Shown here: positions 1 through 7,558 of the stretch, one piece after another | Position numbering within the stretch: the stretch's first letter is position 1 | How the letters are laid out: every line of letters begins with the position of its first letter | From: Candidatus Saccharibacteria bacterium UBA4727 | GTDB taxonomy: Bacteria > Patescibacteriota > Saccharimonadia > Saccharimonadales > Saccharimonadaceae | Direction of reading: 5' to 3' | Length of the DNA stretch: 15,457 nucleotides | Assembly (NCBI GenBank): GCA_002404195.1 | Contig: DHJF01000045.1 | Coordinates: 1-15,457 of the forward strand | Position numbers and translations under genes: made by a program | The notes under the pieces: generated by a model | The model's input: the letters and a program-made list of their open reading frames with translations, nothing else | What the model was told of the DNA's origin: nothing | The model's database searches: none

Positions 1-20
1 AGGATCAAACTCTCCATAAA
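1..20 (-). rRNA. rrs: 16S rRNA, 5' end only (runs off left edge)
   Basis: Read on the minus strand, bases 13 to 1 spell AGAGTTTGATCCT, the nearly universal start of bacterial 16S rRNA (the classic 27F primer site). Aligning with E. coli numbering puts mature nucleotide 1 near base 20. Only this 5' tip is inside the window; the rest lies to the left. A promoter and leader stand directly upstream (bases 21-198). Confidence 0.9.
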
Positions 21-162
21 AATAATGTAACAGCCTAAGCCATTACATCAACATAAAATATAAACTGACGATGATATTGCACAACTAAATTGTTAACGTT
101 CGATTTATCTTAATCATCTGTTAGCTCCACGCTTGTGTATCGCACTGTTGGCGACCAGACTG
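21..162 (-). other. 16S rRNA leader with processing-type hairpin
   Basis: This is the transcribed leader between the rRNA promoter and 16S. Bases 26-47 form a compact hairpin on the minus strand, TGTAATGGC-TTAG-GCTGTTACA, with nine pairs (two of them G-U) just before the mature 5' end. Further upstream, bases 88-96 read TTAACAATT on the minus strand, resembling the core of the boxA antitermination element. The boxA match is partial and is only a suggestion. Confidence 0.45.
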
Positions 163-168
163 TGTATT

Positions 169-198
169 AGCATAGCGCACAATCAGGACTATCGTCAA
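169..198 (-). promoter_or_regulatory. Promoter of the rRNA operon
   Basis: On the minus strand TTGACG (193-198) and TATGCT (169-174) are separated by 18 bases, a good sigma-70-type promoter. Transcription would begin near base 162 and run into 16S rRNA, giving a leader of about 140 nt. The -35 box lies 13 bases after the stop codon of the DUF212 gene, so the upstream operon is not insulated from it by a terminator. Confidence 0.75.
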
Positions 199-211
199 GG
201 GTTATTTCTGA

Positions 212-643
212 TTATCTTGTTGCTAAAAAGACAACGAGACCAATTGCCCCACCTAAAACAGCTCCAGCAAGCACCTCTAATGGGGTATGCCCCTTAGCGG
301 CCCGTGGCAGTGGAATGTCACTTTTAACCTCTTTAATCAGCTGTTGAAGTGCCTTACCTTGCTCGCCCGATGAGCGACGAACCATCATAGCGTCATACAT
401 AACAATCGCCGCAAATAGTGCCGTCAGGCCAAAGAGGCCGGACTCAAGACCGTCCTTCAGTCCGGTGACCATCGCCAGCGCTGCCACCGTCGTACTGTGT
501 GCGCTCGGCATATTGCCCGACAGATATAACTGGCGCAGATGATCAAAGTGGCGGGTTTTCACCGCCACAATAATATATTTCACGCCCTGCGCTATCAACC
601 AACCTGCGATGATGGCGATAAAGTAAGGCGAAAGCTGCAGCAT
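212..643 (-). CDS. Divergent PAP2 family (DUF212) membrane protein
   Basis: This 143-residue protein belongs to the DUF212 or divergent PAP2 family (YuiD-like), distant relatives of PAP2 phosphatases. Its reaction is not established. Conserved blocks are visible: SGNMPSAHS (42-50), YDAMMVRRSSGEQ (83-95) and KGHTPLEVLAGAVLG (117-131), with His and Arg residues placed as in the PAP2 superfamily. Hydrophobic segments at about 6-28, 66-82 and 121-141 suggest an integral membrane protein. It starts five bases after the gyrA stop codon and lacks a clear ribosome-binding site, so it is probably translated by coupling as the third gene of the gyrase operon. Nothing suggests a direct role with gyrase; its position may simply reflect operon packing. 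Length is normal for the family. Confidence 0.9.
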   Translation of the reverse strand: MLQLSPYFIAIIAGWLIAQGVKYIIVAVKTRHFDHLRQLYLSGNMPSAHSTTVAALAMVTGLKDGLESGLFGLTALFAAIVMYDAMMVRRSSGEQGKALQQLIKEVKSDIPLPRAAKGHTPLEVLAGAVLGGAIGLVVFLATR

Positions 644-648
644 AAATG

Positions 649-3171
649 CTACGCTTCCGCCTCTTCATCAGGCGCCTGCTCTGGCATCAGGCCGATTGAA
701 GCCACGGCATCAATCTCACCCAGACGCATCACACGCACACCTTGTGTCGTACGGCCAAGCGTTGGAATATCTTTGAGACCAACACGGATCGTCTGACCCT
801 TATCTGAAATCATGAGGACCTCAGCGGTATCCTTATCAAGTGTCCGGACGCTAATAATCGGACCGGTCTTGGCCGTCACAACGGCAGCTTTAATACCAAC
901 ACCGCCACGTTTATGACTTGGGAAGTTAGCAACTTTAGTAATTTTGCCGTACCCTTTTTCACTGATTACCAATAGGCGCTGCGCGTCGTCGTCGACAACA
1001 TCCATACCAACCACACGGTCGTTTGGTCGCAGACGAACCCCACGAACACCACGAGCGGCGCGACCCATTGGGCGAGCATCAGTTTCGTTAAAGCGAACTG
1101 CTTGACCAGCAGAGGTCGACACAATGACATCGTTCTCACCTGTCGTCTTTTTAATCCAGCGTAGTTCGTCGCCATCATCTAACTTAATGGCAATCAAGCC
1201 GTTCGTTCGGATGTTTGCGTAATCCTTGAGTGGCGTCTTCTTAATAGTACCTTTGGTGGTTGCCATAAACAGGTAGCCGTCATCTTTCGCGTCTTTTTCG
1301 TGACGAATAATAGAGGTAATCTTCTCTTCTGGTTGCAATTGCAGCAAGTTAACTGCCGCTACACCCTTAGCCGCCAGGCTGGCTGCCGGCACTTCGTAGG
1401 CCTTCAAGCGGAAGATGCGACCCTTGTTGGTAAAGAAGAGTAAGTAATCATGCGTGCTGGCTGGCACGAGCTGATCAATCACGTCTTCTTCTTTAGTGGT
1501 CATGCCACGCTTGCCCTTGCCGCCACGGTTTTGTCGGCGATATTCACTGACAAGTGTTCGTTTAATGTAGTTCTCGGTCGTCAGCAGGATCACTGATTCT
1601 TCTTCCGGAATGAGCTCTTCATCGCTAAACTTACCGAGTTCATGATTGATCATCTGAGAACGACGGTCATCGCCGTACTTCTCTTTCATTTCCAGCAGCT
1701 CATCTTTGATGATGCGCAGAATCTCAGTTTCGCTCGCCAGAATAGCTTCGAGTTGTTCGATCAACTCCAGCAACGCCTTCAATTCTTCTTCAATTTTATC
1801 GCGCTCCAGGCCGGTCAGACGACGGAGCTGCATAGCAAGGATTGCCTGGGCTTGAATTTCCGACAAACCAAACTTTGCCATCAAGCCGACTTGGGCTTCT
1901 TCGCTGGTTTTACTGGCACGAATCAGCTTAATCACCTCGTCGATGTGATCAAGGGCAATTTTGTAACCTTCCAAAATATGAGCGCGCGCTTTGGCGGCTT
2001 TGAGTTCAAACTCAGTGCGGCGACGCACCACAATCCGACGGTGCTTCACAAACTCATCAAGAATCTCACGGAGACCCAAGACTTTTGGTTGAATACCGTC
2101 TATGAGGGCCAGCATATTAAAGTGGAAACTGGTCTGTAATGCTGTCAGCTTGAATAGTTGGTTGAGGACCTTCTTTGGATAGGCATCTTTCTTGAGCTCA
2201 ATCACCACGCGAACTTTACCGCGGGCACTTTCATCACGTAAATCACTAATAAGAATTTTCTTATCTTTGTGAAGTTCGGCAATTTTCTCAATAAGTGTTG
2301 CTTTATTTACACCATACGGCATTTCGGTCACCACAATCTGTGAGCGGCCTTTTTTCGTCTCTTCAATCGCAGCAACCGCCCGAATCATGACACTGCCGCG
2401 GCCAGTCTGATAGGCCTGTCGCATTGGACTACCGCCATAGACGATTGCACCGGTAGGAAAATCCGGGCCTTTGACGTATTTCAACAGGTCTTCTATTGTC
2501 GTTGTTTCAGGATTATCAATCAGATGAACCGTCGCATCAACCAATTCAGTGAGGTTGTGTGGTGGAATGTTTGTCGCCATACCAACCGCAATACCAACCT
2601 GGCCATTGAGGAGCAGGTTTGGTAGCTTAGCCGGTAGAACGCTGGGCTCTTGCTCGCTACCGTCGTAGTTAGGGCGAAAATCAACTGTATCTTTATCCAG
2701 GTCAGTCAGTAGTTCATTGCCAGCGCGACCTAGGCGCGCTTCGGTGTAACGACTGGCCGCTGGTGGATCACCGTCCATTGAACCAAAGTTACCCTGACCA
2801 TTTACGAGTGGATAGCGCATTACCCAGTCTTGAGCGAGACGCACCATCGAAAAGTAAATCGACGAGTCACCATGCGGGTGATATTTACCCATCACATCAC
2901 CGACGATGCGAGCGCTTTTGAGAAAGCGGCCACCTGGGCGCAGGTTTTGCTCACCCATGCTGTAGAGAATACGGCGGTGGACCGGCTTCATGCCATCGCG
3001 CACATCTGGCAACGCACGGTCGATAATGACACTCATTGAATATTTCAGGAAACTATCTTCCATGACACTCTCAACGGTGAGGTGTTCAACCAGGCGCGAG
3101 TGGGTTTGCGGTACCAAGATTTCTTCTTCCATTGATATGTTTTCTACATCGTCAATCATTTCGTCATCCAT
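649..3171 (-). CDS. gyrA: DNA gyrase subunit A
   Basis: This 840-residue protein is the breakage-reunion subunit of DNA gyrase (A2B2), which introduces negative supercoils into DNA using ATP. The catalytic tyrosine is Y142 in AASRYTEARLG, and the DNA-gate winged-helix region precedes it. A long coiled-coil arm spans about 370-500. The C-terminal beta-pinwheel carries a GyrA-box, QNRGGKG (547-553), with N where R is usual; this box distinguishes gyrase from topoisomerase IV. In the quinolone-determining region S103 (E. coli S83) is kept, but the position of D87 is F107. The start at 3171 lies one base after the gyrB stop, with an AGAGG about 15 bases upstream, so translational coupling with gyrB is likely. 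The tail is acidic (PDEEAEA). Confidence 0.98.
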   Translation of the reverse strand: MDDEMIDDVENISMEEEILVPQTHSRLVEHLTVESVMEDSFLKYSMSVIIDRALPDVRDGMKPVHRRILYSMGEQNLRPGGRFLKSARIVGDVMGKYHPHGDSSIYFSMVRLAQDWVMRYPLVNGQGNFGSMDGDPPAASRYTEARLGRAGNELLTDLDKDTVDFRPNYDGSEQEPSVLPAKLPNLLLNGQVGIAVGMATNIPPHNLTELVDATVHLIDNPETTTIEDLLKYVKGPDFPTGAIVYGGSPMRQAYQTGRGSVMIRAVAAIEETKKGRSQIVVTEMPYGVNKATLIEKIAELHKDKKILISDLRDESARGKVRVVIELKKDAYPKKVLNQLFKLTALQTSFHFNMLALIDGIQPKVLGLREILDEFVKHRRIVVRRRTEFELKAAKARAHILEGYKIALDHIDEVIKLIRASKTSEEAQVGLMAKFGLSEIQAQAILAMQLRRLTGLERDKIEEELKALLELIEQLEAILASETEILRIIKDELLEMKEKYGDDRRSQMINHELGKFSDEELIPEEESVILLTTENYIKRTLVSEYRRQNRGGKGKRGMTTKEEDVIDQLVPASTHDYLLFFTNKGRIFRLKAYEVPAASLAAKGVAAVNLLQLQPEEKITSIIRHEKDAKDDGYLFMATTKGTIKKTPLKDYANIRTNGLIAIKLDDGDELRWIKKTTGENDVIVSTSAGQAVRFNETDARPMGRAARGVRGVRLRPNDRVVGMDVVDDDAQRLLVISEKGYGKITKVANFPSHKRGGVGIKAAVVTAKTGPIISVRTLDKDTAEVLMISDKGQTIRVGLKDIPTLGRTTQGVRVMRLGEIDAVASIGLMPEQAPDEEAEA

Positions 3172-3172
3172 A

Positions 3173-5155
3173 TTATACGTCCAAATCCTCTATACTTAGT
3201 GACTTCGCACGGCTCTGAATAAAGGCCTTGCGCAGATCAACTTGGTCACCCATTAACTTTGTAAAAATTGCATCACTTCTTTCGGCATCTTCTACCTTTA
3301 CCTGAATCAATACGCGATTTTCAGGGTTCATTGTGGTGTCCCAGAGCTGTTCAGCGTCCATTTCGCCCAGACCCTTGTAGCGCTGCAGGAGTGTGATACC
3401 GGCTTGCTTGTTCAGGTCGGCGGTTTCATCAATCACCGTCCCGCGAGCCTTGCGTTCAGCAATCAGCTGCGCCAAAATATCATCGCGCTCTTCGTCGCTG
3501 TAGGCGTAGTGCTTCTTTGTCCCCTGACGAAGCAAAAAGAGCGGTGGCTTTGCTAGGTAGACATAGCCGCCATCAATCACCTCTTGCATGTAGCGGAACA
3601 GGAACGTCAATAGCAGCGTTGAGATGTGGCTACCATCGACATCGGCATCGGTCATGATAATGATACGGTGGTAACGGAGACCACTAATATCAAATTGATC
3701 ACTAATCCCCACACCCATAGCCTTAATCAGGCTAACAATTTCATTGTTATTCAGCATACGGTCAAGACGCGCACGTTCAACGTTGAGTACCTTACCACGT
3801 AGCGGCAAAATTGCCTGCGTCCGACTATCGCGACCAGATTTAGCTGATCCACCAGCCGAGTCTCCCTCAACGATGTAGAGTTCAGATTCAGACGGGTCTT
3901 TGCTAGAACAATCCGACAGCTTACCTGGCAAACTAAGGCCATCGAGGGCGCCCTTGCGGATGACGTTATCGCGGGCAGCACGAGCCGCCTTGCGCGCACG
4001 AGCCGCGAGGAGTGCCTTACCGACGATACCTTTTGCGACACTTGGGTTTTCTTCAAGATAGTAACTAAAATACTCGTTCATCACTTGTTCGACGTAGCGT
4101 CGGACTTCTGGATTACCAAGCTTATTCTTGGTCTGACCTTCAAACTGAGGATCCGGTAGCTTCACCAGAATGATTGCGGTGAGGCCTTCGCGGATGTCGT
4201 CACCAGTCAGGTTGTCTTCTTTTTCTTTCAGCAGGCCACTCTTGCGAGCGTACTCGTTAATCACACGAGTCAGGGCTGAACGAAATCCAACCAAATGCGT
4301 ACCGCCGTCTGGCGTCAGGACGTTATTGGCAAACGGTTTCACCGTCTCGACGAAGGTATCGTTGTACTGGACAGCGACTTCCACCATCGAATCTTCAACC
4401 TGGCGCTCAACGTAGAAAATATTATCACTAATGACGTCTTTACCGATGTTCAGTTGCTTCACATAACTCTGAATACCGCCCTCGAAGTAAAAGGCTTCAC
4501 GCTGCTTGGTGCGCTCGTCGCGGACTAAGACATAGATACCTTTTGTCAGGTATGCTTGGTGTCGTAAATAGTTAACAACCCATTTGTAATCGAACTCAAT
4601 TGATTCTTTAAAAATAGTGCCGTCTGGATAAAAGGTGATGCTCGTGCCTTGCGGACGCTTGGTTTTACCCAACTTCTGCAATTCACCCTTCGTGACACCA
4701 CGTTCGAATTCAATCTTGTATAGCTCCCCGTCCTTGACGACTTCAGCAAAGAAGTGAGTCGACAGGGCGTTAACTACGCTTGAGCCCACACCGTGCAGAC
4801 CTGATGAGACTTTATAGCCACCGCCGCCAAACTTACCACCGGCGTGCAGGATGGTCAGGACTGTTTCAAGTGTGCTTTTACCCGTCTTCGGGTGTTTATC
4901 AATAGGAATACCACGGCCATTATCCTCAACACGAACACCACCATCGTCTAAGATGGTAACGCTTACTTTTGTTGCGTAGCCAGCAATGGCCTCATCGATT
5001 GAGTTGTCGGCAATCTCTTTAATAAGATGGTGCAGCCCCTCGTAGCCAGTACTACCGATATACATGCCCGGTCGCTTACGAACAGGATCAAGCCCTTCTA
5101 GAACTTGAATTTGAGCCCCCGTATACGAGCCATCATCTACTTTTTGTTTAGTCAT
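3173..5155 (-). CDS. gyrB: DNA gyrase subunit B
   Basis: This 660-residue protein is the ATPase and TOPRIM subunit of gyrase. The GHKL ATPase domain shows ADNSIDEAIAGY (49-60), DNGRGIPIDKHP (78-89) and the glycine-rich lid HAGGKFGGGGY (104-114) followed by SSGLHGVGSSVVNALS. The TOPRIM domain has YIVEGDSAGGSAKSGRD (427-443), the metal-binding TDADVDGSH (502-510) and the C-terminal RYKGLGEMDAEQLW (592-605). The length is that of the short GyrB form, without the insert of E. coli GyrB. The start at 5155 has GAGGG at 5160-5164. It is the first gene of gyrB-gyrA-DUF212, read from a strong promoter at 5200-5228 that overlaps a palindrome. The overlap hints at regulation. Confidence 0.98.
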   Translation of the reverse strand: MTKQKVDDGSYTGAQIQVLEGLDPVRKRPGMYIGSTGYEGLHHLIKEIADNSIDEAIAGYATKVSVTILDDGGVRVEDNGRGIPIDKHPKTGKSTLETVLTILHAGGKFGGGGYKVSSGLHGVGSSVVNALSTHFFAEVVKDGELYKIEFERGVTKGELQKLGKTKRPQGTSITFYPDGTIFKESIEFDYKWVVNYLRHQAYLTKGIYVLVRDERTKQREAFYFEGGIQSYVKQLNIGKDVISDNIFYVERQVEDSMVEVAVQYNDTFVETVKPFANNVLTPDGGTHLVGFRSALTRVINEYARKSGLLKEKEDNLTGDDIREGLTAIILVKLPDPQFEGQTKNKLGNPEVRRYVEQVMNEYFSYYLEENPSVAKGIVGKALLAARARKAARAARDNVIRKGALDGLSLPGKLSDCSSKDPSESELYIVEGDSAGGSAKSGRDSRTQAILPLRGKVLNVERARLDRMLNNNEIVSLIKAMGVGISDQFDISGLRYHRIIIMTDADVDGSHISTLLLTFLFRYMQEVIDGGYVYLAKPPLFLLRQGTKKHYAYSDEERDDILAQLIAERKARGTVIDETADLNKQAGITLLQRYKGLGEMDAEQLWDTTMNPENRVLIQVKVEDAERSDAIFTKLMGDQVDLRKAFIQSRAKSLSIEDLDV

Positions 5156-5199
5156 ATTACCCTCACTCTTCAGACGTTTCAGCTATTTACATTTCCTTC

Positions 5200-5228
5200 A
5201 TTATACAGAACAATTTGTGTTCACTCAA
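5200..5228 (-). promoter_or_regulatory. gyrB promoter
   Basis: On the minus strand TTGAGT (5223-5228) and a perfect TATAAT (5200-5205) are separated by 17 bases. Transcription should begin near 5193, leaving a leader of about 38 nt before gyrB. The -35 hexamer lies inside the palindrome at 5218-5243. Confidence 0.8.
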
Positions 5229-5243
5229 GCTCTTGTGTGAACA
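5218..5243. promoter_or_regulatory. Imperfect palindrome in the divergent promoter region (candidate operator)
   Basis: The halves match as TGTTCAC-CAAG and CTTG-GTGAACA, with one unpaired base on each side between the two blocks and CT in the centre. That gives 22 of 26 symmetric positions. It covers the gyrB -35 box and lies just upstream of the -10 candidate for the plus-strand surface-protein operon, so it is outside both transcripts and would act as DNA. A bound dimer could control one or both directions. The protein is unknown. The GAAC/GTTC half-sites recall Gram-positive LexA boxes, but the spacing is wrong. Confidence 0.5.
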
Positions 5244-5250
5244 TATTTCT

Positions 5251-5259
5251 TATGCTAAT
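5251..5259 (+). promoter_or_regulatory. Candidate -10 region for the surface-protein operon
   Basis: TATGCTAAT at 5251-5259 is identical to the nine bases containing the -10 box of the rRNA promoter (minus strand, 166-174). It is correctly placed to start transcription near 5263, just before the short leader frame at 5279. No convincing -35 hexamer is present at 16-18 bases upstream, so this may need an activator, possibly at the palindrome 5218-5243. Confidence 0.4.
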
Positions 5260-5278
5260 CTATTCCATAAGAGGTGAC

Positions 5279-5317
5279 ATGATAAACAAAAAAATAAAAA
5301 GGCTCAAAAATGTTTAG
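5279..5317 (+). CDS. Possible 12-residue leader peptide overlapping the surface-protein start
   Basis: The sequence GAGGTGA (5271-5277) is a full seven-base complement to the 16S 3' tail. It is followed by an ATG at 5279 that opens a frame encoding MINKKIKRLKNV and stops at 5317. The stop overlaps the first eight bases of the next gene (ATG at 5310). The peptide is short, basic and lysine-rich. The arrangement suggests translational coupling, or control of the surface-protein gene by a leader peptide. It could also be chance, with the strong site acting as a ribosome standby. Confidence 0.35.
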   Translation: MINKKIKRLKNV

Positions 5318-6899
5318 AAAGTTAGTATCGAATCTCGCATTCAGTCCAGCGCTCGTTGGGCAGCTTGGTTTTTATGCAAAACGTCTACGCAAAGAAGAAG
5401 CGACACGTCGTATTGGACTTGTCTTCGTCGCCCTTGCCCTCATCGTGCAATCATTTGCGGTTTTTACACCACCTGAATCAGCCAACGCGGCTGACGCCGA
5501 TAACATTATCTATAGTGGTATCCGTGATAAAGCCGAGCTCCTCGCTGTCTACGACCGTGGCGTCGATAGCGCTGGTCGCAATGATATCCAACAAATTTAT
5601 GCTCAATTTGGCGTAACGAGAGACGACCTCGCCAATACACAACCCGGCACGTATTATACAGGTGATTTCAGCAACCAGATAAAGACCTTGGGGCGCAATG
5701 ACTGGGGCGTTTCTAGCCGTACGCTCGTACCAGTTGCCGGAACAAATACCAGTGTCTACACCGGTAGCTTTACTGAGACCTACGGCAAGAGCTGGCCAAT
5801 GAAGGCCCTCATCGGTCACCGTGCCGTTGATGGGGCTTGGTTCGCTATCACCCTGTCCTGCGGTAACCTTGTCTACGTTGTCCCCCCGCCCCCTGTCAAA
5901 CATCCAGCCGCCGTCTGTTCAGCGCTGAGTGTCACACCAATCACCCGTACCGATATTCAGCTCGATGCAACAGCCAGTGCGACGGACGGTGCGACCATCT
6001 CAAGCTACACCTACCTCATTAAAGATAGTACGGGCGCAGTCACCTCAAGTAAGACAGTCGCCAGCACTGCGACAACTTCCTCCCTACGAATGACCGTACC
6101 AAAAGATGGCAACTACAGTGCCCAGGTGACTGTCGCGACGAGCCTTGGTGACCAGACCGATGCGAACTGCGCTAAAAGCTTCACCGTTTCACCCGAAGCG
6201 CGCTGCCTACTCAACAATGCCCTCGTGGAAAGTAGTCCTGATTGTAAAGCCTGCCTTGATGACGCCAAGGTTTGGTATAAAGATACGACCTGTAAACCAA
6301 GTTTCGAGCTGAGCAAAAAGGTTCGCAACGTCACACAAGGCCTTGTTGACGCCAATAACACAACCGCTCGACCCGGCGATCAACTCGAGTACACCCTGAC
6401 CGTTAAAAATGTCGGTAAAGATCAAGGTGACTACACAATGACCGACAACGCAGCTGACATTCTCCAATACGCCGAGCTGGTTGACATAGGAGACGGTCAC
6501 CTCGCGACGCCGCCGACCAGCCCAGATGCCACCCTCGTACCGACGACCATCGCCTGGCCTACCTTCGGCACTATGAAGCCGGGCAGTATTATTCAGCGCA
6601 CCTTACTGATTAAAATCAAAACCACTATTCCAGCAACTCCTATGAACGTCTCAAATAGACAATCGTACGACTGCCGTATCACGAATACGTTCGGCAACAC
6701 CATTAATGTCGGCGTTGATTGTCCTCCGGAAAAGGTTGTTGAGCAAGTTGCAACACAATTGCCCCACACCGGTCCAACCGAGAATATAATCTTCTCAGGT
6801 ATCGTCCTCGCCGTCGTTGTCTACTTCTACGCACGCTCTCGTCAGACATCACAAGAGATTCGCCTGATTCGTCGCGACTTTAATGCTGGAACCATTTAA
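5310..6899 (+). CDS. LPXTG-type cell-surface protein, Saccharibacteria-like
   Basis: This 529-residue protein is predicted to be exported and cell-wall anchored. A positively charged N-terminus with the block FSPALVGQLGFYAKRLRKEE leads into a hydrophobic segment (35-51) and an Ala-rich signal-peptidase site near ANA (58-60). An extracellular region (about 65-190) resembles Saccharibacteria surface proteins known to me but has no assigned function. Residues 205-293 look like a PKD or Ig-like beta domain. A Cys cluster (C299, C312, C315, C328) may form disulfides. Residues 331-470 look like a DUF11-type repeat (LEYTLTVKNVG). The end has LPHTGP (484-489), a membrane helix (493-507) and basic residues, the sortase signal layout. 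AAAGG (5298-5302) supports the start. It is followed 17 bases later by the next gene. Confidence 0.85.
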   Translation: MFRKLVSNLAFSPALVGQLGFYAKRLRKEEATRRIGLVFVALALIVQSFAVFTPPESANAADADNIIYSGIRDKAELLAVYDRGVDSAGRNDIQQIYAQFGVTRDDLANTQPGTYYTGDFSNQIKTLGRNDWGVSSRTLVPVAGTNTSVYTGSFTETYGKSWPMKALIGHRAVDGAWFAITLSCGNLVYVVPPPPVKHPAAVCSALSVTPITRTDIQLDATASATDGATISSYTYLIKDSTGAVTSSKTVASTATTSSLRMTVPKDGNYSAQVTVATSLGDQTDANCAKSFTVSPEARCLLNNALVESSPDCKACLDDAKVWYKDTTCKPSFELSKKVRNVTQGLVDANNTTARPGDQLEYTLTVKNVGKDQGDYTMTDNAADILQYAELVDIGDGHLATPPTSPDATLVPTTIAWPTFGTMKPGSIIQRTLLIKIKTTIPATPMNVSNRQSYDCRITNTFGNTINVGVDCPPEKVVEQVATQLPHTGPTENIIFSGIVLAVVVYFYARSRQTSQEIRLIRRDFNAGTI

Positions 6900-6916
6900 T
6901 AACAAAGAGAATAATC

Positions 6917-7492
6917 ATGCCTTTAAACCACGAAAAACAACCACAGAACCCCGAGAACAATAACGAAGCTCTTCACCAACTCGGTCAAGAACAAGCCGAG
7001 CGCTTACGTGCCCATTATGAGCAGATTGGTGAGAAGTCACCCGAACGCGAAACGTCGAGCGAAACCGCTAAAAACGAGGCACTTGAAGCCGCTGTCAGTC
7101 ATGAGAAACCGGCACACGAAGAACGTAATACCCCTTCGCCTGCTGTGCGCCGCGGTTCAATCAAGAGCGAGCGTGCGGCCAGCTATAAGCGCACGATGAC
7201 GCAGATTCAGTCGGAAATGTCCGCCCCGAGCCGTGCCTTCAGTAAGGTCATCCACAATAAAGCCGTTGAAAAAACCAGCGAAGTCGCCGGCGCCACCATT
7301 GCCCGCCCCAACGCTATTTTGGCTGGTTCAATCTTCGCGTTTGCCTTCACTCTCGCAACCTATTTAATTGCTAAGCATTACGGCTATCCATTGTCCGGCT
7401 TCGAAACGATCGGGTCGTTTATCGTTGGCTGGATTGCTGGACTCCTCTTTGATTATTTCCGCATTATGATAACCGGCAAGCCTTCACTCTAG
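6917..7492 (+). CDS. Conserved membrane protein, function unknown
   Basis: This 191-residue protein has a charged, Glu-, Gln- and Asn-rich N-terminal half (1-105) that is probably disordered and cytoplasmic. A basic segment (SIKSERAASYKRTMTQIQSE) precedes two membrane helices at about 133-152 and 164-182, and the tail is short and basic. I know of no catalytic motif. The C-terminal part resembles hypothetical proteins of Saccharibacteria seen before, but that is memory, not a search. It lies 17 bases after the surface-protein gene, and only a weak AGAGA precedes its ATG, so it is probably co-transcribed and may assist or accompany the surface protein. A run of eight C follows the stop codon, then a terminator. 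Confidence 0.8.
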   Translation: MPLNHEKQPQNPENNNEALHQLGQEQAERLRAHYEQIGEKSPERETSSETAKNEALEAAVSHEKPAHEERNTPSPAVRRGSIKSERAASYKRTMTQIQSEMSAPSRAFSKVIHNKAVEKTSEVAGATIARPNAILAGSIFAFAFTLATYLIAKHYGYPLSGFETIGSFIVGWIAGLLFDYFRIMITGKPSL

Positions 7493-7506
7493 CCCCCCCC
7501 TCTTTC

Positions 7507-7540
7507 AAAAAAGCCTCACGTACTGAATGTGAGGCTTTTT
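7507..7540. terminator. Bidirectional intrinsic terminator between converging operons
   Basis: GCCTCAC (7513-7519) pairs with GTGAGGC (7529-7535), with A-runs on the left and T-runs on the right. The RNA ends in a U-tract whichever strand is read. It serves the plus-strand gene ending at 7492 and the minus-strand gene ending at 7559. Confidence 0.9.
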
Positions 7541-7558
7541 CTATTGTCGTGGTCGGTT

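Noticed and set aside
5208..5242. LexA (Gram-positive type) binding site in the gyrB upstream region
   Set aside because: GAAC and GTTC half-sites are present but spaced by seven bases or inverted, not by the four bases of a LexA box.
7493..7500. Run of eight C just after the stop codon of the 191-residue gene, as a phase-variable tract
   Set aside because: It lies outside the coding frame, so length changes would not switch the protein, and the true terminator is downstream.
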